From Priestia aryabhattai B8W22 (GTDB lineage Bacteria > Bacillota > Bacilli > Bacillales > Bacillaceae_H), in contig NZ_JYOO01000012.1 in the NCBI RefSeq assembly GCF_000956595.1, forward strand, positions 62,001-126,000: a stretch of 64,000 nt of DNA, read 5' to 3'. The position numbers and the translations under genes are program-made. A model generated the notes under the pieces. The model was given only the letters and a program-made list of their open reading frames with translations, had not been told where the DNA came from and ran no database searches. Positions 56,705 through 64,000 of this stretch are shown here, piece after piece (the first letter of the stretch is position 1; the number at the start of each line of letters is the position of its first letter).

Positions 56705-57535
56705 TTATGCGCTTAGAAAGCCTTTTCCAATTACATCTCGTACATCGTGTACAATCACAAATGCTTCATCATCAATTTTTTTAATCAGCTTTTTAAGTTT
56801 AAGAAGCTCTTGTTTATTAATGACCACATACAAGATTTCTTTTGATTCTTTTGTATAGTTCCCTCGACCGTTTAGAATCGTTACTCCCCGATCAAGCTGT
56901 TCATTGATTTGATCTGCTACTTCATTTTTGTTGCTTGAAATAACGGTAACGGCCTTTTTGGCATCGAATCCTTCAATAACGAAGTCAATTACTTTTGTTG
57001 TAATATAAAGCATGACGATCGTAAATAGCAGCTTTTCGATTCCAATAATAAAATAAGAAGCTAATACCACTAGTAAATCAACCATTAAAAGTGCATGACT
57101 GACTTTCCAGTTTAAAAACTTATTTAGAATTCGAGCAATAATGGCTGAACCTGCTGTTGTTCCACCAACGCGCAAAATCATCCCAATTCCAACGCCTAGC
57201 AGTACACCGGCAAAAACCATGCCAATGAGCTCTTCATGAAGATGAAGACTCCAGCCTTCAGTTACGTGAAGAAAAATAGATGTAGCGATAATCGTAATCA
57301 TCGTATAGACGATCGTTTTTTTCTCTAAAAATTTATACCCTACGATAAGCAAGATACCGTTTAGAATAAAGTTAGTGACGCCCGTTGAAAGATGCGTTGT
57401 ATAATATAAAATAATGGATATACCCGTAACGCCGCCTTCACCTAGTCCTATTGGAATGACAAACATGTTAACGGCAAGTGAAAATACAAACGAACCTATT
57501 AATAAAAAGATGACATCTTTTACTGTTTTACTCAT
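56705..57535 (-). CDS. YitT family membrane protein (DUF2179 domain)
   Basis: The 276-aa protein has five to six membrane helices with the YitT pattern AVNMFVIPIGLGEGGVTGIS and GVLLGVGIGMILRVGGTTAG, and a C-terminal DUF2179 cytosolic domain (KAVTVISSNKNEVADQINEQ, LKKLIKKIDDEAFVIVHDVR). Function is unproven; membership of a transporter-like fold is assumed. The SD is GAGGAGGG. A terminator lies between its promoter and its start, so expression is probably attenuated. Confidence 0.9.
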   Translation of the reverse strand: MSKTVKDVIFLLIGSFVFSLAVNMFVIPIGLGEGGVTGISIILYYTTHLSTGVTNFILNGILLIVGYKFLEKKTIVYTMITIIATSIFLHVTEGWSLHLHEELIGMVFAGVLLGVGIGMILRVGGTTAGSAIIARILNKFLNWKVSHALLMVDLLVVLASYFIIGIEKLLFTIVMLYITTKVIDFVIEGFDAKKAVTVISSNKNEVADQINEQLDRGVTILNGRGNYTKESKEILYVVINKQELLKLKKLIKKIDDEAFVIVHDVRDVIGKGFLSA

Positions 57536-57568
57536 CGATTAAACCCTCCTCGACATAAAAATTCACAT

Positions 57569-57603
57569 AAAAAAGCCCCTTCTCCAAAAGAGAAGAGACG
57601 CTT
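57569..57603 (-). terminator. Leader terminator of the yitT-type gene
   Basis: On the minus strand a roughly 13-bp stem with one bulge (CTTCTC pairing with GAGAAG at its top, AAGC with GCTT at its base) is followed by TTTTTT. It lies between the promoter at 57647-57675 and the ATG at 57535. Confidence 0.75.
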
Positions 57604-57646
57604 ATGTTTAGTTTTTATATTACGTATTCTTAAATTGCCATGTATG

Positions 57647-57675
57647 ACTATAATATGTTCACATACGTTTGTCAA
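57647..57675 (-). promoter_or_regulatory. Promoter upstream of yitT
   Basis: On the minus strand the -35 is consensus TTGACA (57670-57675), the spacer is 17 bp and the -10 is TATAGT (57647-57652). Transcription would start near 57640, only about 37 nt before the terminator stem. Confidence 0.75.
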
Positions 57676-57734
57676 ACGGAAAGTTTATGCATTATGTGTA
57701 ACTAAGGCTATGAGTCATTTATCTTTTATGTATA

Positions 57735-58295
57735 CTAGGAATGTTTTAATTTATTTAAGCAAAGACGGATGCAGGAATTAGTCGACTCAATCAATTCTTT
57801 ATCGCCTTTTTTCAATCGAATTTCTAACGCGCGTTGAAAATAGTGATGTGCTCTGGAAACAATCCGCTGATCAAGTAAACATTTTCCATAATGTTGATAG
57901 ACAAAGTCTTCATATATGTGAAGGTCTTCATCCGCTTTTAATTGTTCAATGAGTAGCTGAAACGTTTCATTCGCTTTATCCCACTGTTCTTGCCAGTGAT
58001 ATGTATGTCCAAGTCGGATCGTATTCAAAAATTCACCTATTGTATCAGCATGTCGGTCATATAGATAAATGGCCAGCTGCAAGTGTCTTTCACTGCTCGT
58101 TAATTCTCCAAGTATGCGCTCATATACACCAATATGTCCATATGTTTTAGCAGCGGCACACTCATCTTCTTCTTCAAGAGCTCGTTTCTTTAAATAGATA
58201 ATTCCCTGCTTCATTTGGTGTGGGTTAACCGGAACTTCTCGAAGCTGTTCATTAAATCGATAACTCATATTAAACGGAAGATCTCTGATGTTCAT
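57735..58295 (-). CDS. TPR-like helical protein
   Basis: The 186-aa protein is made of tetratricopeptide-like helix pairs: AAAKTYGHIGVYERILGELT, LNTIRLGHTYHWQEQWDKAN, VYQHYGKCLLDQRIVSRAHH and YFQRALEIRLKKGDKELIES. It is probably a cytosolic protein-interaction or sensing module. The ATG at 58295 has AAAGGAG 5 nt upstream; the frame extends 28 codons further but without an SD. No partner gene is evident. Confidence 0.75.
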   Translation of the reverse strand: MNIRDLPFNMSYRFNEQLREVPVNPHQMKQGIIYLKKRALEEEDECAAAKTYGHIGVYERILGELTSSERHLQLAIYLYDRHADTIGEFLNTIRLGHTYHWQEQWDKANETFQLLIEQLKADEDLHIYEDFVYQHYGKCLLDQRIVSRAHHYFQRALEIRLKKGDKELIESTNSCIRLCLNKLKHS

Positions 58296-58407
58296 GCACG
58301 CTCCTTTCATGTGGCACATCAGCAAACATACTTTCATGACCGCTTGCTTATGGTCCATTGGATGTAGGATTCTTTCCATTTTGATACGTTTACGCGATTT
58401 ACAGGAA

Positions 58408-58429
58408 AGCTCAGCAAGAGTGCTGAGCT
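58408..58429 (-). promoter_or_regulatory. Stem-loop between GNAT and TPR genes
   Basis: The perfect 9-bp stem AGCTCAGCA/TGCTGAGCT (58408-58416, 58421-58429) has a 4-nt loop and no T run. It could be a weak terminator of the GNAT gene or an mRNA stabiliser. Confidence 0.4.
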
Positions 58430-58492
58430 GTTGGTTCTTATTATTTTACTTATATATCCATTTTATCACAAAAAATACTACCGTAAAGATGA

Positions 58493-59047
58493 TCAGGCAG
58501 TCTTCATATAAAAAAATGGTTTTTTATCAATAAAAATGGTTTTATGCTCTTGAAAGCCTATACGCTGATACAATTTTTTTGCTTCTACGTTATTATATTC
58601 AACGTTTAACGATAAAAACATCTTACGCTTTTTGGCTTCTTGCTTGGCTACATTTAAAAGAGCCGTTCCTATCCCTTTTCCGCGGTAAGCTTCATCTACA
58701 CATAGAGAGTCAATATAATAATCTCCATGTTCAGTTTCTATATCAATTTCCCACGCTGGATTATTAAGTTTAGCACGTACAAAACGCTTAACTGGTTCAT
58801 AAAGCGTTTGTAACATACTTCCTTCGTAGCAAAGCATAAGTCCAACTACCTTCTCATCGACTTCTGCGACTGTAATATGATGATAGCTATAGCGATTCTT
58901 CTCAGACAGAATAAACGCTTTAAGTCTTAAAAGCGCTTCTTCATTCGTTGTAGCCGCCGTATGAGAGCGTGCAATACTCCCAAGCATGTCATAAAGTAAT
59001 TCCGTTACAGCAGAAGCATCTTCTTTTCTTGCTTTCCTTATTTTCAC
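58493..59047 (-). CDS. GNAT family N-acetyltransferase
   Basis: The 184-aa protein has the GNAT core: DYYIDSLCVDEAYRGKGIGT (R-G-K-G-I-G acetyl-CoA loop), ALLNVAKQEAKKRKMFLSLN and VEYNNVEAKKLYQRIGFQEH. The start is GTG at 59047, 10 nt after AAAGGGAG; the TTG three codons earlier touches the SD. Substrate unknown. Confidence 0.87.
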   Translation of the reverse strand: MKIRKARKEDASAVTELLYDMLGSIARSHTAATTNEEALLRLKAFILSEKNRYSYHHITVAEVDEKVVGLMLCYEGSMLQTLYEPVKRFVRAKLNNPAWEIDIETEHGDYYIDSLCVDEAYRGKGIGTALLNVAKQEAKKRKMFLSLNVEYNNVEAKKLYQRIGFQEHKTIFIDKKPFFYMKTA

Positions 59048-59206
59048 GATTTTCAAACTCCCTTTATTCTCTTCGCTTGCGTTATTTGTAACAAAACTTC
59101 TTACCTATCTACTTTAACACGAAAAAGAAAAGAAAGAAAAAATTAACTCCTAATCTTCCTTTCATTGTATAATTAATGTATATTTTCAAATGAATGGATG
59201 ATGACT

Positions 59207-59350
59207 ATGAAAAAACGCTGTCAGCAGAAAGATAATACGATGAGCGGGAGAGAACTTATAGCGGAGGTTCTTTTACAAGTGCCTCAGCTGCTCATATGGC
59301 CACTGCGTCTTCTTATACGGATCGGCCGCTCTTTGTTGGATGGTATTTAG
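59207..59350 (+). CDS. 47-aa small protein, possible membrane-associated
   Basis: The frame MKKRCQQKDNTMSGRELIAE continues with VLLQVPQLLIWPLRLLIRIG and ends RSLLDGI. The second half forms an amphipathic or membrane helix. A TATAAT (59168-59173) lies 28-39 nt upstream; the SD is weak (GGATGAT). An in-frame ATG two codons earlier is also possible. I do not recognise the family. Confidence 0.45.
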   Translation: MKKRCQQKDNTMSGRELIAEVLLQVPQLLIWPLRLLIRIGRSLLDGI

Positions 59351-59416
59351 CTACTCCTATACAAACCTTTAGTGAGCTCATAAAAAAAGAAACTCAGCAA
59401 TTACTGAATTTCTTTG

Positions 59417-60241
59417 TTAGTTCTTTGCCTTGTTGTATCCTGCTTCTTGTGCATCTTTTTCAGTACAGAACCAAATGACGTTATTCATAGTTTGATTGTA
59501 GTGCGCCCCGGTTGGCACGTGATAAATTTTGGAGTTTTGATTTCCTTTTATTTTACCTTCACAGCTTGTGGCAGATTGGGTATCTTTTTGATTAGAAGAG
59601 GACTGATTTTTTACAGCATCCGTGTTATAGCCTTTTTCTTGGGCATAGTTTTCAATACTCCAGATGCCTTTTTCGCTTTTTCGAGCCTGCTCCTGTATTT
59701 TCTTAAATTCATCTACGTACTTTGTATTAGGCGGAAATACTGCTACGCGGGCTAACCCTTTTGCTAGCAGCTCTTCATTATATAGCTCATTATCTATCCA
59801 TACATACGCAAGTAACCGTCCATATTGATCACGTTCTTGCACATCAAATTCAAGAGTGATTTCCTGCCCTTCTAGCCTTTTTTTCGTGTAAGCAGATGCT
59901 TCTGGACCAAAGGGCTGTACGTCTAGTTTGGGATGCTTTGTTTCAGGGGTATCGACAAGAAGTAGTCGTACGCGATCCGTCTTTCCGTTCAGCATTTTTA
60001 CTTTAAGCGTATCGCCATCCACCACTCTTTCTACCGTAGCTGCCTCACCTACTACATCTTCACGACTTGCTTTAGAAGGACTATGATTTTCTTCTTGATC
60101 TGATGAATCTTCTACTTGAACTGCTTGTTTTGTATCGGTAGAAGATGTGCTTGAATGACTTGCCTGCTCATCGCTGCATCCAGTAAGAAGCAGCATAAAC
60201 ATCGCGATCATGCTGTAAATAATTGCTTTTATTTCTTTCAA
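59417..60241 (-). CDS. Lipid-anchored thermonuclease (SNase-like)
   Basis: The 274-aa protein has a lipobox LLTGC (Cys about 22), a Ser/Glu-rich linker, and a staphylococcal-nuclease domain: ATVERVVDGDTLKVKMLNGK, TDRVRLLLVDTPETKHPKLD (catalytic Arg and Asp), and DQYGRLLAYVWID (second Arg). A C-terminal Cys-containing module follows (KIYHVPTGAHYNQTMNNVIW). It should degrade DNA and RNA outside the cell with Ca2+. The start is TTG at 60241, about 10 nt after AAAGGAGG. Confidence 0.88.
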   Translation of the reverse strand: MKEIKAIIYSMIAMFMLLLTGCSDEQASHSSTSSTDTKQAVQVEDSSDQEENHSPSKASREDVVGEAATVERVVDGDTLKVKMLNGKTDRVRLLLVDTPETKHPKLDVQPFGPEASAYTKKRLEGQEITLEFDVQERDQYGRLLAYVWIDNELYNEELLAKGLARVAVFPPNTKYVDEFKKIQEQARKSEKGIWSIENYAQEKGYNTDAVKNQSSSNQKDTQSATSCEGKIKGNQNSKIYHVPTGAHYNQTMNNVIWFCTEKDAQEAGYNKAKN

Positions 60242-60325
60242 AACCCGGGTCCTCCTTTAACACATTCCCTATCTACTATATAAAAGTAAAATGATTTTAT
60301 AAATAGTGTAAATCACCTAAAAACA

Positions 60326-60356
60326 AAAACTCGTGAAAATCCTTTCACGAGTTTTT
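60326..60356. terminator. Orphan bidirectional terminator
   Basis: A perfect 13-14 bp stem (60326-60338 with 60343-60356) has T runs on both strands. It lies upstream of the thermonuclease gene and 285 nt beyond the prolyl-hydroxylase gene, which has its own hairpin at 60593-60627. No annotated gene runs into it. Confidence 0.7.
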
Positions 60357-60640
60357 CGCGCAGCCTGTTTTAAAGTCATCATTTTAAATAGCATCTATTT
60401 TATTTTTATCTCACGAACACATTTTTCGTTTTCGTGTATCCAGATTTTTAATCATGAGGATATTTTACACTACAAATACATTTATCGTCTACCGGCTTAT
60501 AAGAATAAGGAATAGCTGCACAAATAGAATAAGTGTGAATATTTCAATATAATAACTGACTAACATGCTTGCTATTTTTTTGTAACATAAATAAGAGCCC
60601 TCACTAACGATAGCTAATAGGACTCTTCAAACCTTTGTTT
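60357..60640. other. Intergenic stretch with a terminator at its right end
   Basis: AT-rich. A hairpin at 60593-60601/60619-60627 with one G-U pair and a T-containing tail on the minus strand ends the prolyl-hydroxylase gene. Between it and the orphan terminator I see only very short frames without SD. Confidence 0.45.
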
Positions 60641-61300
60641 TTACGATCGAATTTTTTGTTTGCGCATCCACTGGGTAGCGACCCACTTTTCTCCTTTTAT
60701 AACAGGAGCTCCACCGTGGAGAGTACGGTCATTAAGTTCAGCGTCACTATAAAAATATTCAAAGTACACGGCCATTCCTTTTGCCGGAGATACGGAAAGA
60801 CCCAGCTTAGGAAAATAAGTTTCTCCTCCTTCTTCGACATCATTTAAGTACATAACCAATGTACTAATACGGTTATTTTTAGATGCTTTACTTGCAGAAG
60901 TGAAATAGTCGTGATGTGCTTTGTATTCTTGATCAGGCAAGTATTTTAAAACTTGAAGGCCTTCAGCATATTCAATAGACGGTCCCATTATCTTAGAAAG
61001 TCTTCTTTCAATTTGATGTACAAGCTCATTTTCGCTTTCTTCAAAAAACATGCCGCTGCTCGTTCGAATACTGTTTACTTCACGTGCAGCGCCAATTTTT
61101 GATCGCTGCATTTTATCTTTAGATAGCTGTATAAGTTCATCACATTCTTCGTTACTTAGAACATTTCCTAAAACTAGAACGAGAGGCTCTTCAAATCGAG
61201 CAACAATATCAATCTCTCTATCTTCTAATTTAATTTTATTCCCTGAATGGCTAAAAATCGTTTGTTCTTTTGTTAGTAAAGATGTATTAGTTAGAATCAT
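60641..61300 (-). CDS. Prolyl 4-hydroxylase-like 2-oxoglutarate/Fe(II) dioxygenase
   Basis: The 219-aa enzyme has the complete 2OG-Fe(II) site: H129 and D131 in AHHDYF, H195 in TLHGG and K205 in KGEKW for 2-oxoglutarate, on a double-stranded beta-helix. Spacing is that of the Bacillus anthracis prolyl 4-hydroxylase. It hydroxylates proline in some protein or peptide; the target in bacilli is not settled. A perfect cre site overlaps its promoter region, so it is probably catabolite-repressed. Confidence 0.88.
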   Translation of the reverse strand: MILTNTSLLTKEQTIFSHSGNKIKLEDREIDIVARFEEPLVLVLGNVLSNEECDELIQLSKDKMQRSKIGAAREVNSIRTSSGMFFEESENELVHQIERRLSKIMGPSIEYAEGLQVLKYLPDQEYKAHHDYFTSASKASKNNRISTLVMYLNDVEEGGETYFPKLGLSVSPAKGMAVYFEYFYSDAELNDRTLHGGAPVIKGEKWVATQWMRKQKIRS

Positions 61301-61345
61301 CTTTTATCGGCTCCTCGAAATAGCTATTTTCCACTTCTTCACTTC

Positions 61346-61365
61346 ATTATATGTAAACGCTTACT
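61346..61365 (-). promoter_or_regulatory. cre site and -10 of the prolyl-hydroxylase promoter
   Basis: TGTAAACGCTTACT (61352-61365) fits the cre consensus at all positions. On the minus strand TATAAT (61346-61351) follows it immediately; the -35 is weak. Confidence 0.65.
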
Positions 61366-61423
61366 AATAAGAATTATATCATGTATACGAAGTAAATTCT
61401 GCTAGTAAAGGAAATAAATAAAA

Positions 61424-61452
61424 AGAAGCCCGCAATATAACGGAGCTCCTTC
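61424..61452 (-). terminator. Probable terminator of mqo
   Basis: On the minus strand GAAG..CCG pairs with CGG..CTTC and is followed by TTTTTATTT. The stem has internal mismatches. Confidence 0.5.
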
Positions 61453-61550
61453 ATTTTTTCTTATAGATTTCACTTATATTTTAAACAGTTTATAAAGCAG
61501 CCTGAAAAATTCTTTTCATCTAAAGCATACGTGTCAAAGGCCGCCTAAAA

Positions 61551-63053
61551 TCATCGGTACACAAGTTCTTTTTTGCTTAAATCAAGCGTTTGTGCTGTAG
61601 AAGCATGAATTTCGTTAAAAAGCGCTGGATTTTCTACCAGAGACAAGCCGTAAGAAGGAATCATTTCTTTTATTTTTGGTTCCCATTTCTTCATATTCTG
61701 CGGGAAACATTTTTCTAGCACTTCAAGCATGACGTAAACAGCAGTCGAAGCACCTGGCGAAGCCCCGAGCAATGCAGCGACGGAACCATCAGCTGAACTC
61801 ACAACTTCTGTACCAAATTGGAGAGTGCCTTTACCTCCGGCTTCCGTATCTTTGATTATCTGTACACGCTGACCCGCTACGACGATATCCCAGTCTTCAC
61901 TTTTTGCATTTGGAATAAACTCGCGAAGCTCTTCCATACGCTTTTCATTTGACAACAGCACCTGCTGAATCAGGTATTTTGTTAAGCCCATCTCTTTGAC
62001 GCCTGCTGCTAACATCGTCAAAATATTATTCGGTTTTACAGAACTGAGTAAATCCAAATTTGAACCCGTTTTTAAGAACTTTGGTGAAAATCCGGCAAAA
62101 GGTCCAAACAGCAGTGTTTTTTTGCGGTCGATATAGCGTGTATCAAGGTGCGGAACCGACATTGGCGGAGCACCAACCTTCGCTTTCCCGTACACTTTCC
62201 CATGATGCTGCTCTATAACTTGGGGATTATTACATACCATAAATAATCCGCTTACCGGGAACCCTCCAATATGTTTGGACTCAGGAATACCCGTTTTTTG
62301 GAGTAAAGACAGACTTCCGCCTCCTCCTCCGATAAAAACAAATTTCGCCGTGTGATATTCCTGTTTACCGCTATGAATATCATGTACTTTTACTTCCCAC
62401 AGGCCGTCTGCGGTGCGTGTCAGATTTTCAACGCTGTGGTTGTAGTTAATTCCTACGCTTTTACTCTTTAGATGTTTAAACAACATACGAGTTAAAGCCC
62501 CAAAGTTCACGTCCGTCCCCGAGTCTATTTTAGTTGCCGCAATTGCTTCAGGGGATGTACGGCCTTTCATGACAAGCGGCATCCATTCTTTTAGCTTTTC
62601 AGGATGGTCCGAATACTCCATTCCTTGAAACAACGGATTATTTGATAGCGCTTCAAAACGCTTTTTTAGAAAAGATACATTCTTTTCTCCTTGTACGAAA
62701 CTCATATGAGGGATTGGCATAATAAACTCTCGCGGATTATGAATTAAATTACTGCTTACAAGATACGACCAAAACTGTCTTGAAAGCTGAAACTGTTCAT
62801 TAATTCGCACCGCTTTTGTAATATCTATAGATCCGTCAGCTTGTTCAGATGTATAGTTCAACTCGCATAGTGCAGCGTGACCAGTCCCTGCATTATTCCA
62901 TTCATTCGAGCTTTCTTCTCCTGCATCTGCGAGTTTCTCAAATACTGTAATGTCCCATTCCGGCGCCAGCTCTTTTAGTAAAGATCCCAGCGTTGCGCTC
63001 ATAACTCCGGCCCCAATTAAGATAACGTCTGTTTTTTTATATACATTGCTCAT
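61551..63053 (-). CDS. mqo: Malate:quinone oxidoreductase
   Basis: The 500-aa FAD enzyme oxidises malate to oxaloacetate at the membrane and passes electrons to quinone, an alternative to NAD malate dehydrogenase. It has the FAD start [49 protein letters not shown]-like [20 protein letters not shown] and the terminal [19 protein letters not shown]. The ATG at 63053 is 6 nt after AAGGAAG; a GTG lies one codon earlier. Single gene. Confidence 0.95.
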   Translation of the reverse strand: MSNVYKKTDVILIGAGVMSATLGSLLKELAPEWDITVFEKLADAGEESSNEWNNAGTGHAALCELNYTSEQADGSIDITKAVRINEQFQLSRQFWSYLVSSNLIHNPREFIMPIPHMSFVQGEKNVSFLKKRFEALSNNPLFQGMEYSDHPEKLKEWMPLVMKGRTSPEAIAATKIDSGTDVNFGALTRMLFKHLKSKSVGINYNHSVENLTRTADGLWEVKVHDIHSGKQEYHTAKFVFIGGGGGSLSLLQKTGIPESKHIGGFPVSGLFMVCNNPQVIEQHHGKVYGKAKVGAPPMSVPHLDTRYIDRKKTLLFGPFAGFSPKFLKTGSNLDLLSSVKPNNILTMLAAGVKEMGLTKYLIQQVLLSNEKRMEELREFIPNAKSEDWDIVVAGQRVQIIKDTEAGGKGTLQFGTEVVSSADGSVAALLGASPGASTAVYVMLEVLEKCFPQNMKKWEPKIKEMIPSYGLSLVENPALFNEIHASTAQTLDLSKKELVYR

Positions 63054-63173
63054 CACAATCTTCCTTATCTTTTATATTTTCAAAAAGCGCCTTTTAGCAA
63101 CAGGCCTGTTCTACCTGACTCTCTATAGATTAAGCATGTCTGACAAGTTAGCTGTCTTACATAGCAACAGTTT

Positions 63174-63998
63174 TTATACATACCCTTTTATCTTGTCTTT
63201 TTTTAACATGCTCAATATCACTTCAGCGGTTTCTTCAACTGCTTTACCTGAAACATTAACAATAGGACAGCCAATGCGCTTCATAATTTTCTCAGCATAG
63301 TCCAGCTCTTCAAGGATTCGATCTACATTGGCATAATTGGCTTGAGACGCTAAACCTAAATTTTTTAATCGTTCTTTTCGGATTTCATTGAGTTTATCTG
63401 GTGTAATAACTAAACCAATACATTTATTTTTCGGAATAGTAAAAAGTTCATCAGGAGGCGTTACTTCTGGAACTAACGGTATATTCGCTACTTTAAGACT
63501 TTTATGAGCTAAATACATAGAAAGTGGCGTCTTAGATGTTCTCGAAACACCAATCAACACTAGATCTGCTCGCTTGATACCTCTGAAGTCTTGTCCATCA
63601 TCATACTTAACAGCGAATTCAACTGCTTCTACTCTTCGAAAATAGTTATCGTCTAATTTTCTCGTTAATCTCGGTTGAAGATTAGGTTCCTTATTAAAGG
63701 TTTGGCTAAAGGCACTCATAAGAGGAGTCATTAAATCAATGGCTACAATTCCTTCTTCTTGTGCCTTTTGGTCAAGATACTGTTTTAAAGGTGGGATGAC
63801 AATGGTATACGCAATGATGGCCTCATTATACCTTGCTTCAGCAATGATATTATCAATATTTCCCTCATCTTCTACGTAAGAAGTATTTTGAATTTCAATA
63901 TCTTCTCCACTAAATTGAGTTAAAACTGCTTTTACCATCAGCTCAGCCGTTTCACCTACTGAGTCGGAAACTATATAGACAATTTTTCTTTTATTCAC
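63174..63998 (-). CDS. yqfL: Pyruvate,water dikinase / PPDK regulatory protein (YqfL, DUF299)
   Basis: The 274-aa bifunctional kinase/phosphorylase controls PEP synthase or pyruvate phosphate dikinase by reversible phosphorylation of a threonine. It shows KIVYIVSDSVGETAELMVKA, the P-loop GVSRTSKTPLSMYLAHKSLK and the C-terminal YAEKIMKRIGCPIVNVSGKA. The gene is complete, but its upstream region lies outside the window. Confidence 0.93.
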   Translation of the reverse strand: MNKRKIVYIVSDSVGETAELMVKAVLTQFSGEDIEIQNTSYVEDEGNIDNIIAEARYNEAIIAYTIVIPPLKQYLDQKAQEEGIVAIDLMTPLMSAFSQTFNKEPNLQPRLTRKLDDNYFRRVEAVEFAVKYDDGQDFRGIKRADLVLIGVSRTSKTPLSMYLAHKSLKVANIPLVPEVTPPDELFTIPKNKCIGLVITPDKLNEIRKERLKNLGLASQANYANVDRILEELDYAEKIMKRIGCPIVNVSGKAVEETAEVILSMLKKDKIKGYV

Positions 63999-64000
63999 AT

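Noticed and set aside
60357-60590. Mini-ORFs of 21-25 codons on the minus strand
   Set aside because: None has an SD; one overlaps the orphan terminator stem.
1-64000. tRNA or rRNA genes, CRISPR arrays, prophage, intact IS elements
   Set aside because: No spaced direct repeats, transposase, integrase or stable-RNA signatures were seen on either strand.

Overview
The window is chromosomal DNA of a low-GC, spore-forming member of the Bacillaceae. The evidence is AT-rich sequence with strong Shine-Dalgarno (SD) sites, a CotX-type spore-coat gene, a T-box leader, cre-like CcpA sites, SorC-type DeoR control of a pdp-deoC-cdd-nupC operon, Bacillus-type DUF families (DUF4275, DUF4385, DUF4395, DUF4083-like) and a short GTTGATT-bounded Bacillaceae intergenic repeat. 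Overall it resembles Priestia (Bacillus) megaterium; that species call is an inference. I see no rRNA, tRNA, CRISPR array, prophage or intact insertion sequence.

Layout. 1-2.3 kb: an amino-acid-type ABC binding lipoprotein (cut by the window edge) divergent from a luciferase-like monooxygenase, both with structured leaders. 2.3-6.2 kb: two DUF805 membrane proteins, a DUF4275 protein, an MFS exporter behind a T-box, and a UreI/AmiS-type channel. 6.2-11.4 kb: nucleoside salvage (pdp, deoC, cdd, nupC) with deoR, DeoR-type operators and a cre site. 11.4-14 kb: an HNH nuclease/MazG-like pair and small membrane proteins. 14-19 kb: plsY, a PadR/membrane-protein pair, htpX, an MBL-fold hydrolase and a YnfA-type protein. 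19-22.3 kb: a sugar ABC importer lacking its ATPase. 22.4-35.5 kb: mostly single genes (SDR, AtoE-type transporter, GNAT, CapA, YeeE/YedE, a frameshifted EAL gene, iron alcohol dehydrogenase, LysR, EamA, MFS). 35.6-43.2 kb: small or hypothetical proteins, a gntR-dehydrogenase-kduD-like sugar-acid operon with full promoter architecture, an M23-like protein and a histidine phosphatase with a 20-codon upstream ORF. 43.2-50.8 kb: spore-coat genes, an NhaK-type antiporter, a CorC/HlyC protein, DUF4385, DUF2254 and a FlaR-like P-loop protein. 50.9-55.8 kb: a five-gene nickel/peptide ABC importer behind a Fur/Zur-like box. 55.8-64 kb: DUF4395, YitT (promoter followed by a leader terminator), TPR, GNAT, a secreted thermonuclease, a prolyl 4-hydroxylase with a cre site, mqo and the PEP-synthase/PPDK regulator yqfL.

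How the genes work together. Most of the region is carbon and nucleoside scavenging under catabolite control (four cre-like sites), plus uptake or efflux systems with their own switches: T-box, leader attenuators, PadR, GntR and Fur/Zur sites.

The most unusual signals are at the level of expression. They are three reading frames whose best start is an AUN codon other than AUG (AUA, AUU, AUC) behind good SD sites, a hairpin separating SD and start of the UreI-like gene, terminators that overlap or lie inside coding ends, two homopolymer frameshift candidates, a promoter-terminator-gene arrangement at yitT, and several short ORFs of 20-66 codons with their own SD sites. I found no clear multi-gene novel system. 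The MazG/HNH pair and the AUU-started gntR operon are the best candidates for follow-up.
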